Of a stretch of 64,000 nucleotides of DNA, positions 8,598-16,944 are shown piece by piece. This DNA is from Croceivirga radicis (lineage in GTDB: Bacteria; Bacteroidota; Bacteroidia; Flavobacteriales; Flavobacteriaceae): NCBI RefSeq assembly GCF_002072105.2, contig NZ_MTBC01000003.1:310001-374000 (forward strand), given 5' to 3'. The notes beneath the pieces were generated by a model. It was given only the letters and a program-made list of their open reading frames with translations. It ran no database searches and was not told the DNA's origin. Numbering within the stretch: the stretch's first letter is position 1; the number at the start of each line of letters is the position of its first letter. The position numbers were made by a program, and so were the translations under genes.

Positions 8598-9050
8598 TTA
8601 AAACCACCTTCTTACCGCTTTTAGGTACAACTTGTATTCTTGTCCAAATTTTTCTCCTAAAACGGCTTCTTCTGGAACTATTTGTGTTTTGTTCATTACC
8701 ATTACAAAAGCTGCCGCCAACAAAGTATTAAAAGCATTACCTAAAAATAGACCTAGTGCCAACAACAAAAGTAACATGGCTAAATACATAGGATTTCTAG
8801 AAAAACCATAAATACCATTGGTAACTAAATGTGTAGTTTTATTTGGATTTAAGGGGTCTACAGTGGTATTGTTTATCTTGAATAAGATTAAGGACCAAAA
8901 TGTTATTACAACGGCCAACCCAGATAGAAAATACATGAGGATTGTCCTACCAGTAAATTCAAACTGGCCAAAAGGCAAATACCTTGCCAACATGTACATG
9001 GCCAAAGCAAAAAAACTGAATACTAAAATAGGTACAACTTTGAACTTCAT
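8598..9050 (-). CDS. Isoprenylcysteine carboxyl methyltransferase-like membrane protein
   Basis: This 150-residue protein has about four hydrophobic segments. It carries the family's SAM-binding core motif, here TNGIYGFSRNPMYLAMLLLL, followed by VPEEAVLGEKFGQEYKLYLK near the C-terminus. Members of this superfamily (ICMT, phospholipid N-methyltransferase, NnrU-like) methylate small hydrophobic substrates at the membrane. In bacteria the substrate is usually unknown. It stands alone, divergent from rdgB. Confidence 0.85.
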   Translation of the reverse strand: MKFKVVPILVFSFFALAMYMLARYLPFGQFEFTGRTILMYFLSGLAVVITFWSLILFKINNTTVDPLNPNKTTHLVTNGIYGFSRNPMYLAMLLLLLALGLFLGNAFNTLLAAAFVMVMNKTQIVPEEAVLGEKFGQEYKLYLKAVRRWF

Positions 9051-9090
9051 TAGGTGGTATTGGTTATTTTTATGCTCCTAAATTACAACT

Positions 9091-9666
9091 ATGCAATTGG
9101 TTTTTGCCACACACAATAAAAATAAATTTAAGGAAGTAGCGGCCCTAATGCCCAATTCTATTGATTTGTTGTCTTTAGATATGATAGGGTGTTTTGAGGA
9201 TATAAAAGAAACCGGGACCACACTTGAAGAAAACGCCAAGCTAAAATCAGATTATATTTTTAGAAAGTATAAATTTCCTTGTTTTGCAGATGACACCGGA
9301 CTTTTGGTACCCGCATTAGATAGTGAGCCCGGTGTGTTTTCTGCCCGCTATGCCGGCCCACAAAAAAATGCAGAAGACAATATGGCCAAATTGCTAAAAA
9401 ATCTTGATGGCGTGGAAAATCGTTCTGCATATTTTAAAACCATAATTTCCTTACAATTACCCATTAAGCATCATTTTTTTGAAGGGAGAGTAAACGGTGT
9501 TATCAACAAGGAAAAAAGTGGAAATCAAGGTTTTGGTTATGACCCAATTTTTAGGCCAGATGGCCATTCCAAAACTTTTGCAGAGTTGCCCCTTAGCGTA
9601 AAAAATGAAATAGGACACCGAGGCAAAGCCATACAACAACTTATATCTTTTTTGCAACAATTATAG
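9091..9666 (+). CDS. rdgB: XTP/dITP diphosphatase (non-canonical purine NTP pyrophosphatase)
   Basis: This Ham1/RdgB housecleaning enzyme hydrolyses XTP, ITP and dITP to the monophosphates and so keeps deaminated purines out of nucleic acids. The 191 residues match the family length. Visible motifs are the N-terminal substrate loop ATHNKNKFKEV, the metal site CFADDTGL with SARYAG, the GFGYDPIF loop and a C-terminal SHR-like GHRGKAIQQL. It is divergent from the methyltransferase gene, with 40 nt between starts. Confidence 0.97.
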   Translation: MQLVFATHNKNKFKEVAALMPNSIDLLSLDMIGCFEDIKETGTTLEENAKLKSDYIFRKYKFPCFADDTGLLVPALDSEPGVFSARYAGPQKNAEDNMAKLLKNLDGVENRSAYFKTIISLQLPIKHHFFEGRVNGVINKEKSGNQGFGYDPIFRPDGHSKTFAELPLSVKNEIGHRGKAIQQLISFLQQL

Positions 9667-9683
9667 CTTTTTGCATTAAATGC

Positions 9684-9712
9684 TTGCATGTTAAAATTTA
9701 AGCGTACCTTTG
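9684..9712 (+). promoter_or_regulatory. Promoter of the DEAD-box helicase gene
   Basis: TTG (9684-9686) and TACCTTTG (9705-9712) are separated by 18 nt, a full match to the Bacteroidetes sigma-A promoter. Transcription would start near 9718, leaving a leader of about 115 nt before the ATG at 9833. Confidence 0.75.
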
Positions 9713-9732
9713 CCGCTTAATTTACGCCGATG

Positions 9733-9803
9733 GCCCTTAAAAATATAGGGCAAGGGTGTTGCAAAGGGCTTATTTGGTTATAGGTAAAACGCTCAAGCAA
9801 CAC
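9733..9803 (+). promoter_or_regulatory. Structured 5' leader of the helicase mRNA
   Basis: The leader can form GCCCT/AGGGC (9733-9737 with 9747-9751) and a perfect 7-bp long-range stem GTGTTGC/GCAACAC (9756-9762 with 9797-9803). The AAGGGCT at 9764-9770 could compete for the first stem, so two folds are possible. It matches no riboswitch class that I recognise. Confidence 0.4.
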
Positions 9804-9832
9804 ACGTATTTGCGATTACTTATAACATATTT

Positions 9833-11599
9833 ATGTCTAAATTTGAAAATTTAGGACTTAATGAGTCCTTATTGTCTGCTATTACAGACATGGGTTTTGA
9901 AACCCCTTCTGAAGTACAAGAAAAAGCCATCCCAATTTTATTGGAAGACGAGACCGACTTGGTTGCCCTTGCGCAAACAGGAACTGGTAAGACTGCTGCA
10001 TTTGGCTTTCCGCTTATTCAAAAAATTGATGTTGCCAGCAGAACCACACAGGCACTTATCCTATCACCAACAAGGGAACTTTGTTTACAAATAGCAAAAG
10101 AAATGGAAGCCTATTCCAAATATGAAAAAGGGCTAAACATAGTTGCTATTTATGGTGGTGCAAGCATTACCGATCAAGCAAGACAAATAAAGAGAGGTGC
10201 ACAGATTGTTGTGGCTACCCCTGGAAGAATGAAAGATATGATCGGCCGTGGTATGGTAGACATTACCAAAATAGATTATTGTGTTTTGGATGAAGCCGAT
10301 GAGATGTTGAACATGGGCTTCTATGAAGATATCAAAGACATCCTATCTAACACACCTAAAGAGAAATCTACTTGGTTGTTTTCTGCAACCATGCCAAAAG
10401 AAGTAGCCACCATTGCCAAAAAATTTATGCACCAACCCAAAGAAATTACGGTTGGTTCTAAAAACAGTGGGGCAAATACCGTACAGCACGAGTATTATGT
10501 GGTTGGCGGTAGAGACCGTTATGCCGCATTAAAACGATTGGCAGATGCTAATCCAGGAATCTTTTCTGTAATCTTTTGTAGAACCAAAAGAGATACGCAG
10601 AAAATTGCTGAAAAACTTATTGAAGATGGTTATAATGCCGGTGCGCTTCATGGCGATTTAAGTCAGAACCAACGAGATTTGGCCATGAACGCGTTTCGTA
10701 AGAAACAAATTCAAATGTTGGTTGCAACAGATGTTGCTGCTCGTGGTATAGACGTAGATGATGTAACCCACGTAATTAACTACCAATTACCAGACGAAAT
10801 TGAAACCTACACACATAGAAGTGGACGTACAGGTAGAGCTGGTAAAAGTGGTATTTCAATGGTTATAATAACACGTAGTGAGATTAGAAAAATACGTGCC
10901 ATTGAAAAGAAAATCCAAACAAAATTCTTGGAAAAGAATATCCCTTCCGGAATGGAAATTTGCGAAATTCAATTATACCACTTGGCAAACAGTATTAAAG
11001 AAACTAAAATCAATTCTGAAATAGAATCTTATTTACCAGCTATTAATGATGTTTTAGAAGGCATAGACCGTGAGGAGCTTATTAAAAAGATTGTTTCTGT
11101 AGAATTTACACGTTTCTTCAACTATTACAATAAAACCAAAGACATTAATGCTGGTGGTGGATCAGAAAGATCGTCAAACACAGAGCAAGGAGAAATCCCA
11201 AGTGATGGGTCTGTACGTTTCTTCATCAATATAGGAGAGCGTGATGGTTACGATTGGATGTCCTTAAAAGATTTCTTAAGAGATAACCTAAGTTTAGATA
11301 GGGAAGATTTATTTAAGGTAGACACCAAAGACACCTTCTCTTTCTTTAATACAGATGCAAAAGTTGCACCTTTAGTATTAGAAACGTTTAAAGACTTTAA
11401 ACTAGAAGGCAGGTTCGTTAATGTAGAAATCTCTAAAAATCCTGGCCGTGGCGGTGGTGGTAAAAGAAAAAGAGACCGTAACCGCGGCGGTGGTGGCGGT
11501 GGTGGCCGTCGCAAGGGTGGAAATTCCAAAGATGGTTTTAGAGGCTCTAGAGGCGGCTCTAAAAACAAAAAAGGCAAAAAAAACAAAGGCTTCTTTTAG
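9833..11599 (+). CDS. DEAD-box RNA helicase with DbpA-type RNA-binding domain and Gly/Arg-rich tail
   Basis: This ATP-dependent RNA helicase of the DeaD/CsdA group probably acts in ribosome assembly or mRNA turnover. The 588 residues carry a Q motif, AQTGTGKTAAFGF (Walker A), PTRELCLQI, VLDEADEML (DEAD), FSATMP, ATDVAARGIDVDDV and HRSGRTGRAG. A DbpA-like RNA-binding fold follows at about 460-540 (VRFFINIGERDGYDWMSLKD). The last 50 residues are almost only Gly, Arg, Lys, Asn and Ser, an RGG-like RNA-binding tail. It is preceded by a strong promoter and a long leader. A small hairpin at 11608-11623 follows the stop codon. Confidence 0.95.
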   Translation: MSKFENLGLNESLLSAITDMGFETPSEVQEKAIPILLEDETDLVALAQTGTGKTAAFGFPLIQKIDVASRTTQALILSPTRELCLQIAKEMEAYSKYEKGLNIVAIYGGASITDQARQIKRGAQIVVATPGRMKDMIGRGMVDITKIDYCVLDEADEMLNMGFYEDIKDILSNTPKEKSTWLFSATMPKEVATIAKKFMHQPKEITVGSKNSGANTVQHEYYVVGGRDRYAALKRLADANPGIFSVIFCRTKRDTQKIAEKLIEDGYNAGALHGDLSQNQRDLAMNAFRKKQIQMLVATDVAARGIDVDDVTHVINYQLPDEIETYTHRSGRTGRAGKSGISMVIITRSEIRKIRAIEKKIQTKFLEKNIPSGMEICEIQLYHLANSIKETKINSEIESYLPAINDVLEGIDREELIKKIVSVEFTRFFNYYNKTKDINAGGGSERSSNTEQGEIPSDGSVRFFINIGERDGYDWMSLKDFLRDNLSLDREDLFKVDTKDTFSFFNTDAKVAPLVLETFKDFKLEGRFVNVEISKNPGRGGGGKRKRDRNRGGGGGGGRRKGGNSKDGFRGSRGGSKNKKGKKNKGFF

Positions 11600-11607
11600 T
11601 TAAGTAC

Positions 11608-11623
11608 TTCCTAAAGTTAGGAA
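11608..11623 (+). terminator. Possible weak terminator after the helicase gene
   Basis: TTCCTA/TAGGAA stem with a 4-nt loop (11608-11623). It begins 8 nt after the stop codon and is followed by AT-rich but not purely T sequence. Confidence 0.35.
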
Positions 11624-11633
11624 TTACCTCATT

Positions 11634-11641
11634 TATTTTTG
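11634..11641 (+). promoter_or_regulatory. Bacteroidetes -7 box upstream of the 11676 gene
   Basis: TATTTTTG fits TAnnTTTG and lies 34 nt before the ATG. The upstream TTG element is not convincing. Confidence 0.35.
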
Positions 11642-11675
11642 TTGTTTTGTACTTTTAGTATAGAATTTATTATTG

Positions 11676-12452
11676 ATGAAAAATTTTCTTTGGGTTACGC
11701 TTTTCTTATTAGGTGGTAGTATTTTGGCACAAGATGCAGAAGAGAATTTACCCGTAGAGAACCTAAAGGCAAATGTGGTAAATGCGCAATCAGACATGCC
11801 ACTAGAAAGCGTACACGTCATCAATCTAAATAAAGTTATTGGTACCATTACGGATGCAGAAGGTGAATTTAACATCAATGCATCCGTTAATGATACGTTA
11901 TACTTTACCTTTCTTGGTTTTAAACCCCAAAAAATTAGGGTCACCAATGACATGTTCAAATTTGGAGGCACCAAAATTGCACTTACAGAATTGGCCTATG
12001 CATTAGAAGAAGTTGTGGTTAGGCCTTATGAACTGACTGGCTATCTAGAAATTGACGTTAAGAACCTACCTGTAAATTCTGCCTACCAATATAGTATCTC
12101 TGGTTTAAACAAAAGCTATGAAGCTGGTAATAAGAACCCCGGTGCCGTTACCAAGGTGTTAGGCGCTATAATGAACCCAGCAGACTTACTCCGTAATTTG
12201 TTTGGCAAAAAACCACAACAGATGCGCAAATTGCGTCAAATGAAAGAAGATGATAATATCCGCGATTTATTGGCTTCTAAATTTGATCGCGAAACCCTTA
12301 CACAATTATTGCAATTGACTAAAATGGATATTGAAGACATCCTTAGTAACTGTAACTACTCTACTTCTTTTATTCAAACCGCGAACGATTTGCAAATACT
12401 TGACGCAATTAGTGGTTGCTATGAAGAATACAAAGTTTTAAATAGGCGTTAG
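11676..12452 (+). CDS. Carboxypeptidase-like regulatory domain exported protein
   Basis: The 258-residue product has a signal peptide (MKNFLWVTLFLLGGSILAQ). A CarboxypepD_reg-like beta-sandwich follows at about 30-105, with PLESVHVINLNKVIGTITDA, GEFNINASVNDTLYFTFLGF and EVVV. This resembles the N-terminal domain of SusC-like receptors, but no barrel follows. The C-terminal half is helical and charged (MRKLRQMKEDDNIRDLLASK). Similar short proteins are common in Flavobacteriaceae with unknown role, possibly in the outer membrane or periplasm. I chose the ATG at 11676 over the TTG one codon upstream. Confidence 0.8.
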   Translation: MKNFLWVTLFLLGGSILAQDAEENLPVENLKANVVNAQSDMPLESVHVINLNKVIGTITDAEGEFNINASVNDTLYFTFLGFKPQKIRVTNDMFKFGGTKIALTELAYALEEVVVRPYELTGYLEIDVKNLPVNSAYQYSISGLNKSYEAGNKNPGAVTKVLGAIMNPADLLRNLFGKKPQQMRKLRQMKEDDNIRDLLASKFDRETLTQLLQLTKMDIEDILSNCNYSTSFIQTANDLQILDAISGCYEEYKVLNRR

Positions 12453-12540
12453 GTTTTCAACTTATAACTTGACACCCCTAGTCCATTAATTTTTTTTTTA
12501 ATCTGAAAGGCATTTTATAGCTTAGCCAAAATCCTCAACT

Positions 12541-14232
12541 ATGAGAAAACTGCTTTTGGCTATTACAACTGGGGCACTTTGCTTTGTCAACTGTAAAAAA
12601 GTCGATTCTAAACTAGCTAACCAACCCCAAACCGATACTATTGTGGAAGAAGAGATAAAACATCCGCCATTTGCTTGGGAAGGGGCCAATATCTATTTTT
12701 TGCTTACCGATCGTTTTAAAAACGGTAACCCAGAAAACGACATTACATTTAATCGTAAAGATAGCACCGCTGTTTTAAGAGGGTTTAAGGGAGGTGATCT
12801 TAATGGAATTGTGCAGAAAATTGAGGAGGGTTATTTTAATGATTTGGGAGTTAACGCCATATGGTTTACCCCAATTGTAGAACAAATTCACGGCAGTACG
12901 GATGAAGGTACGGGGCCAACATATGCTTTTCACGGGTATTGGACCAAGGATTGGACTGCTATTGACCCAAACTTTGGCACCAAACAAGACTTACATAGGC
13001 TGGTAAAAAGTGCTCATAAAAAGGGAATCCGTGTTATTCTAGATGTAGTAATGAACCATACGGGCCCGGTGACGGAATTGGACCCAGTTTGGCCAGAAGA
13101 ATGGGTTAGAACAAGTCCTAAATGTGATTTTAGTACCTATGAAGGCACAACTGCCTGCACCTTAGTGGCTAATTTACCAGACATTTTAACTGAATCTGAT
13201 GAAGCGGTAGAACTACCGGATGCCCTTTTATCTAAATGGAAGCAAGAAGGTAGGTTAAGCCAAGAATTAGATGAATTGAATCGTTTTTTTGAACGCACTG
13301 GTTACCCAAGGGCGCCACGATTTTATATTATAAAATGGTTAACGGATTATATACACGAATTTGGGGTAGATGGCTTTAGGGTAGATACGGTAAAACATGT
13401 AAACGAAAATGCCTGGGCAGAATTAGAAAAAGAAGCACAACACGCCTTTGAGCTATGGAAAAAGAAACACCCAGAAGAAGTAATGGACCAACTGCCCTTT
13501 TATATGGTTGGAGAAGTGTACAACTATGGCATATCTGCTGGTAGAAAATATGATTTTGGCGATAAACAAGTAGATTATTTTAATCACGGTTTTAAAGCAT
13601 TGATAAACTTTGAATTAAAGTATGATGCCGAAAGAGACTATGAATCGGTTTTTAGAAAATATAGCTACTTGTTAAACACCAAATTTGCCGGTAAGAGCAT
13701 CTTAAATTATTTAAGTAGCCATGATGATGGGCAACCATTTGATCCTGACCGAAAAAAACCTTACAAAACGGCAAACATGCTATTGCTAACGCCCGGTGCA
13801 TCTCAAATTTATTATGGAGATGAAACCATGAGACCGCTAAAAGTAGAAGGAGCTATTGGTGATGCCAATCTACGTTCCACCATGAATTGGTCAGATTTAG
13901 ATAGTGTAGATACCATAAAGAAGATACACCAACATTGGCAAAAATTGGGGCAATTTAGGAGAAACCATATGGCGGTAGGTGCTGGTAAACACAGTAGGTT
14001 ATCCAAATACCCATATGTATTCTCTAGAAGTTATGTTCAAGATGATATACGGGACAAGGTGGTCATTGGATTGGATTTACCAGAAGGCAAGAAAGATTTA
14101 AATGTAAAAGGCTTCTTTGGTGATGGTACAACCCTTTGGGATGCCTATTCTGAAACTGAAGTTTTAGTGAAGAAAGGCAAAGTAACTTTAGACAACCCTT
14201 ATTCAACTGCCTTGTTAGAAGTAAAAGAATAA
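12541..14232 (+). CDS. GH13 alpha-amylase family lipoprotein
   Basis: This 563-residue glycoside hydrolase acts on alpha-glucans. A lipoprotein signal ends at FVNC, which suggests anchoring in the envelope. The GH13 regions are clear: DVVMNHTG near residue 168, the nucleophile Asp282 in GFRVDTVKHV, the acid/base Glu325 in VGEVYN, and the transition-state stabiliser Asp395 in SSHDDGQPF. A small C-terminal beta domain follows (KVVIGLDLPEGKKDLN). No susC, susD or other glucan gene is adjacent. It may be co-transcribed with the metal-binding lipoprotein 6 nt downstream. Exact substrate is unknown. Confidence 0.93.
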   Translation: MRKLLLAITTGALCFVNCKKVDSKLANQPQTDTIVEEEIKHPPFAWEGANIYFLLTDRFKNGNPENDITFNRKDSTAVLRGFKGGDLNGIVQKIEEGYFNDLGVNAIWFTPIVEQIHGSTDEGTGPTYAFHGYWTKDWTAIDPNFGTKQDLHRLVKSAHKKGIRVILDVVMNHTGPVTELDPVWPEEWVRTSPKCDFSTYEGTTACTLVANLPDILTESDEAVELPDALLSKWKQEGRLSQELDELNRFFERTGYPRAPRFYIIKWLTDYIHEFGVDGFRVDTVKHVNENAWAELEKEAQHAFELWKKKHPEEVMDQLPFYMVGEVYNYGISAGRKYDFGDKQVDYFNHGFKALINFELKYDAERDYESVFRKYSYLLNTKFAGKSILNYLSSHDDGQPFDPDRKKPYKTANMLLLTPGASQIYYGDETMRPLKVEGAIGDANLRSTMNWSDLDSVDTIKKIHQHWQKLGQFRRNHMAVGAGKHSRLSKYPYVFSRSYVQDDIRDKVVIGLDLPEGKKDLNVKGFFGDGTTLWDAYSETEVLVKKGKVTLDNPYSTALLEVKE

Positions 14233-14238
14233 AACATT

Positions 14239-14601
14239 ATGAAAACAAAATTTATCTATTTTGCAATAATTACTTTGTTGGTATTAAGTTGCAAACAAAA
14301 ACAAGCAGAAAATACTACGGAAGCTTTACAGGAGACCGTAGAAAAAAATATTTCTATTGTAAAAGATTCTGTAGAAAATAAAAGCACGGCATATGCCTGC
14401 CCCATGGATTGTGAGGAAGGTAAAAACTATACAGATAAAGGTAAATGCCCAGTTTGTAAGATGGATTTAGTAGTACAAGCCAATCACCACCAAGACAAAG
14501 ACCATAAACTATGCCAGTGCAAAGAAGGAGAATGTACCTGTAAAAAAGGAGAATGCAAATGCGGAACGCCCGGGTATGACAACTTCGGCAATAAAATTTA
14601 G
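14239..14601 (+). CDS. Small lipoprotein with heavy-metal-binding domain and metallothionein-like tail
   Basis: The 120-residue protein has a lipobox (LVLSC, Cys18). A heavy-metal-binding HMBD-type domain follows at about 51-79 (YACPMDCEEGK, GKCPVCKMDL; Cys54, 58, 70, 73). In place of the usual domain's CPMHP it reads CPMDC. It is followed by HHQDKDH and a repeated Cys tail, CxCKxGE three times (Cys92, 94, 99, 101, 106, 108), resembling a metallothionein. HMBD domains occur in copper and other metal efflux proteins; here it is probably a periplasmic metal buffer. It lies 6 nt after the GH13 gene, probably in the same transcript, though no functional link is obvious. Confidence 0.8.
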   Translation: MKTKFIYFAIITLLVLSCKQKQAENTTEALQETVEKNISIVKDSVENKSTAYACPMDCEEGKNYTDKGKCPVCKMDLVVQANHHQDKDHKLCQCKEGECTCKKGECKCGTPGYDNFGNKI

Positions 14602-14606
14602 TTCTT

Positions 14607-14975
14607 TTAATTTATAGAACGCAAGCCAATTCTATTCCCTTCCGAGTCTAGAAATAATCCCATAAAACCAAGTTCCTCGTTAATTTGGGCTTTTGGTCTC
14701 AATATGGTACCTCCGCTCTTCTCAATTAAATTCATTTCTTTTTGCAAGTTAGAGGATTGGAAAAAAATTAGAATTCCTTCAGAACTATTAGGAAAGTAAT
14801 GTTCTTTGTTTAAAACTAAAGCCCCTATATCTTTTAGTTTTTCATCTTTTTTTGAAATCAGTGCCATTTCTGTAGTTCCAAAATTGTGGTGTTTTATGTG
14901 AAATGCAAAGACCGATTCATAAAAAGCAATAGCCCTTTTCATATCAATTACTGGAATTTCAAACCAACATATCAT
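14607..14975 (-). CDS. VOC family (glyoxalase/bleomycin-resistance fold) protein
   Basis: The 122-residue single-domain protein opens MICWFEIPVIDMKRAIAFYE, the first beta-alpha unit of the vicinal oxygen chelate fold. It closes with GFMGLFLDSEGNRIGLRS, the family's C-terminal metal-side strand. These proteins bind divalent metals and act as lyases, dioxygenases or drug-binding proteins; the substrate cannot be read from sequence. It is last in the trmH-SRPBCC-VOC run, 6 nt after the SRPBCC gene. Confidence 0.88.
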   Translation of the reverse strand: MICWFEIPVIDMKRAIAFYESVFAFHIKHHNFGTTEMALISKKDEKLKDIGALVLNKEHYFPNSSEGILIFFQSSNLQKEMNLIEKSGGTILRPKAQINEELGFMGLFLDSEGNRIGLRSIN

Positions 14976-14981
14976 AATTTA

Positions 14982-15512
14982 TTAAGATTTGTTTTCAAGA
15001 TTTGCTTTTAATGTGCTCAAACCTTCTTCAAAATCCTTACCCACCATTTTGTCCATACTCATAAACAACATCATAATATTCATCGGAAATTTATTTTCAC
15101 CTGTAAAACCCCATACAACTTTGGTTTTCCCTGCTTCCTCTGTAATTAAAAAATAGCAATTAGAAGTTGATTTAAATGGTTTTAAAAAGCGTAGTTCGCC
15201 CTCAATTCTTTCCATTGGTACTATTTTGGTAATTTCCTGTTCCCCCTCTCCTACGTCTTTATTGCCCAACCAATAACTAACCGAACCTACTTCACCATCT
15301 ACACCACGAAATTCTTTCTTCATATTTGGGTCTTTTTTGGCCCATGGAGACCATGTATCTTGGTATTTTAAAGATTTTAAGACCTCAAAAACCTCGCTTT
15401 TAGGCCTATTTATTAAAACAGACCTAGATACATCATAGTTCTTTGGAGCAATCAAAGAAAGTAACAATAGCATACCTATTAACGCCAGAAAAATGTATAG
15501 AATTATAATCAT
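14982..15512 (-). CDS. SRPBCC family protein with N-terminal membrane helix
   Basis: The 176-residue protein has an N-terminal hydrophobic helix (IIILYIFLALIGMLLLLSLI). A START/polyketide-cyclase-like fold follows: SRSVLINRPKSEVFEVLKSL, WSPWAKKDPNMKKEFRGVDG, and a C-terminal long helix with MVGKDFEEGLSTLKANLE. The fold binds hydrophobic ligands, but the ligand and role are unknown. It sits between trmH and the VOC gene in the same direction. Confidence 0.88.
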   Translation of the reverse strand: MIIILYIFLALIGMLLLLSLIAPKNYDVSRSVLINRPKSEVFEVLKSLKYQDTWSPWAKKDPNMKKEFRGVDGEVGSVSYWLGNKDVGEGEQEITKIVPMERIEGELRFLKPFKSTSNCYFLITEEAGKTKVVWGFTGENKFPMNIMMLFMSMDKMVGKDFEEGLSTLKANLENKS

Positions 15513-15547
15513 GATTTAATTATTGGTTGTAATTAAAGTTAAGCTTT

Positions 15548-16204
15548 TTATTTATCCTTTAAGTACCTATCTATTATTAAATCAACACTTTTGATAGACT
15601 TCTTAGACCAATCCAAACGTTTATCCAATAATTCTTGTGCACTTAATTGCCATGGCATATCGCTTCTGCGCAATTTATCTGCTAAAACCTGAACTAGTAT
15701 TGCCGCACATACAGAAACATTTAAACTCTCTGAAAAGCCAACCATAGGTACTTTAAGAAAACCATCTGCTTGATCTAGAACCTCTTGGCTTAGTCCTGTT
15801 CTTTCCGTACCAAAAAAAAGTGCTGTTTTCTGAGTAAAATTAAAATCTGGTAAATCCACACAGTTACCATGGGGCGTAGTAGCCCAGATTTGATAGCCTT
15901 TTTGCTTTAATTGTGTAATACAATCTTTTGTATTGGCATAACGCTCTACATCTACCCATTGCTGCGCCCCCATTGCTATGTTTTTATCCAATCTTTTACC
16001 AAAACGGTCTTCTACCACATGTACCGTTTGCACACCAAATGCATCGCAACTTCTTATAACGGCACTGGTGTTGTGTAACTGGTAAACATCTTCAATAGCA
16101 ACGGTTAAATAATTGGTTCGATTACTCAATATCTCAAGAAAACGAACCTTTCTTTCCTCCGTTAAGTAACTCTCTAGATAAGCTAATAAATCAAAATTGA
16201 ACAT
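15548..16204 (-). CDS. trmH: tRNA (guanosine-18 2'-O)-methyltransferase
   Basis: This SPOUT-class enzyme methylates G18 in the tRNA D-loop. The 218 residues show an early Arg in LSNRTNYLTVAIEDVYQLHN, the motif 1 region AVIRSCDAFGV, motif 2 in FFGTERTGLS, and the motif 3 knot VPMVGFSESLNVSVCAAI. TrmH is favoured over the related RlmB because no extra N-terminal domain is present and the C-terminal extension is short. It is divergent from the sirtuin gene, with 35 nt between starts. Confidence 0.92.
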   Translation of the reverse strand: MFNFDLLAYLESYLTEERKVRFLEILSNRTNYLTVAIEDVYQLHNTSAVIRSCDAFGVQTVHVVEDRFGKRLDKNIAMGAQQWVDVERYANTKDCITQLKQKGYQIWATTPHGNCVDLPDFNFTQKTALFFGTERTGLSQEVLDQADGFLKVPMVGFSESLNVSVCAAILVQVLADKLRRSDMPWQLSAQELLDKRLDWSKKSIKSVDLIIDRYLKDK

Positions 16205-16239
16205 ACTGGGAAAGATAAGGAAAATGCTATTTTTATGCT

Positions 16240-16944
16240 ATGAAAAAGGAGAAAGTAGTAGTGCTTACCGGAGCAGGCATGAGCGCTGAAAGTGGGCTAA
16301 AAACGTTTAGGGATGCCAATGGCCTCTGGGAAGGTCATGATGTAATGCAAGTAGCTTCACCGGAAGGGTTTGCCAGAAACCCCGAACTAGTATTGGAATT
16401 TTACAACCAACGTAGAAGGCAGTTAAAAGAGGTAAGTCCAAACGCAGGCCATTTAGCCTTAGTTAAATTGGAGCAGCAATACGAGGTGGAAATAATAACA
16501 CAAAACGTAGATAACTTGCACGAGGCTGCTGGTAGTAGTAGCGTTCTACACTTACATGGTGAACTGTTTAAAGTAAGAAGCACGGTAAACGAGGACTATA
16601 TTTTAGACTGGACCGATGATTTGCTATTGGGAAACCTTGACCAAGAAGGCAATCAATTAAGGCCTCATATAGTATGGTTTGGAGAGATGGTACCATTAAT
16701 GGATAGAGCCGTTAACGTAATAAGAAAAGCCAACAAGGTAATTATTGTAGGCACTTCTATGCAAGTATACCCCGCGGCCGGTTTGCTAAACTATGCGCCA
16801 GCTGGAATTCCAAAATATTTTATTGACCCTAAACCGAGTATTACTAGTAATGATTACAGTAATCTAAAAATTTTAAACGGCACAGCAGCCAGAGGATTAC
16901 CGGTATTAGTTAACCAGCTTTTGAGCCAAACAAATGAACGCTAA
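16240..16944 (+). CDS. cobB: NAD-dependent protein deacylase (class III sirtuin)
   Basis: This sirtuin removes acyl groups from protein lysines with NAD. The 234 residues show GAGMSAESG at 11-19, FRDANGLW, TQNVDNLHEAAG near 87-98, the catalytic His106 in HLHGEL, and RPHIVWFGEMVP. The Tyr55-x-x-Arg58 pair in EFYNQRRR is the class III signature for succinyl- and malonyl-lysine. The four zinc-binding cysteines expected between HGEL and RPHIVWFGE are all missing. It overlaps the next gene by 11 nt. Confidence 0.95.
   Translation: MKKEKVVVLTGAGMSAESGLKTFRDANGLWEGHDVMQVASPEGFARNPELVLEFYNQRRRQLKEVSPNAGHLALVKLEQQYEVEIITQNVDNLHEAAGSSSVLHLHGELFKVRSTVNEDYILDWTDDLLLGNLDQEGNQLRPHIVWFGEMVPLMDRAVNVIRKANKVIIVGTSMQVYPAAGLLNYAPAGIPKYFIDPKPSITSNDYSNLKILNGTAARGLPVLVNQLLSQTNER

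Noticed and set aside
11248-11586. Proline-rich reading frame on the minus strand opposite the helicase tail
   Set aside because: It is the complement of the Gly/Arg-rich tail codons; GGT and GGC read as Pro and Ala on the other strand. No signal, start context or family match supports it.
14601-14620. GTTCT/AGAAC hairpin between the metal-binding lipoprotein and the VOC gene
   Set aside because: The stem has only five base pairs and a 10-nt AT-rich loop, too weak for a confident terminator call.
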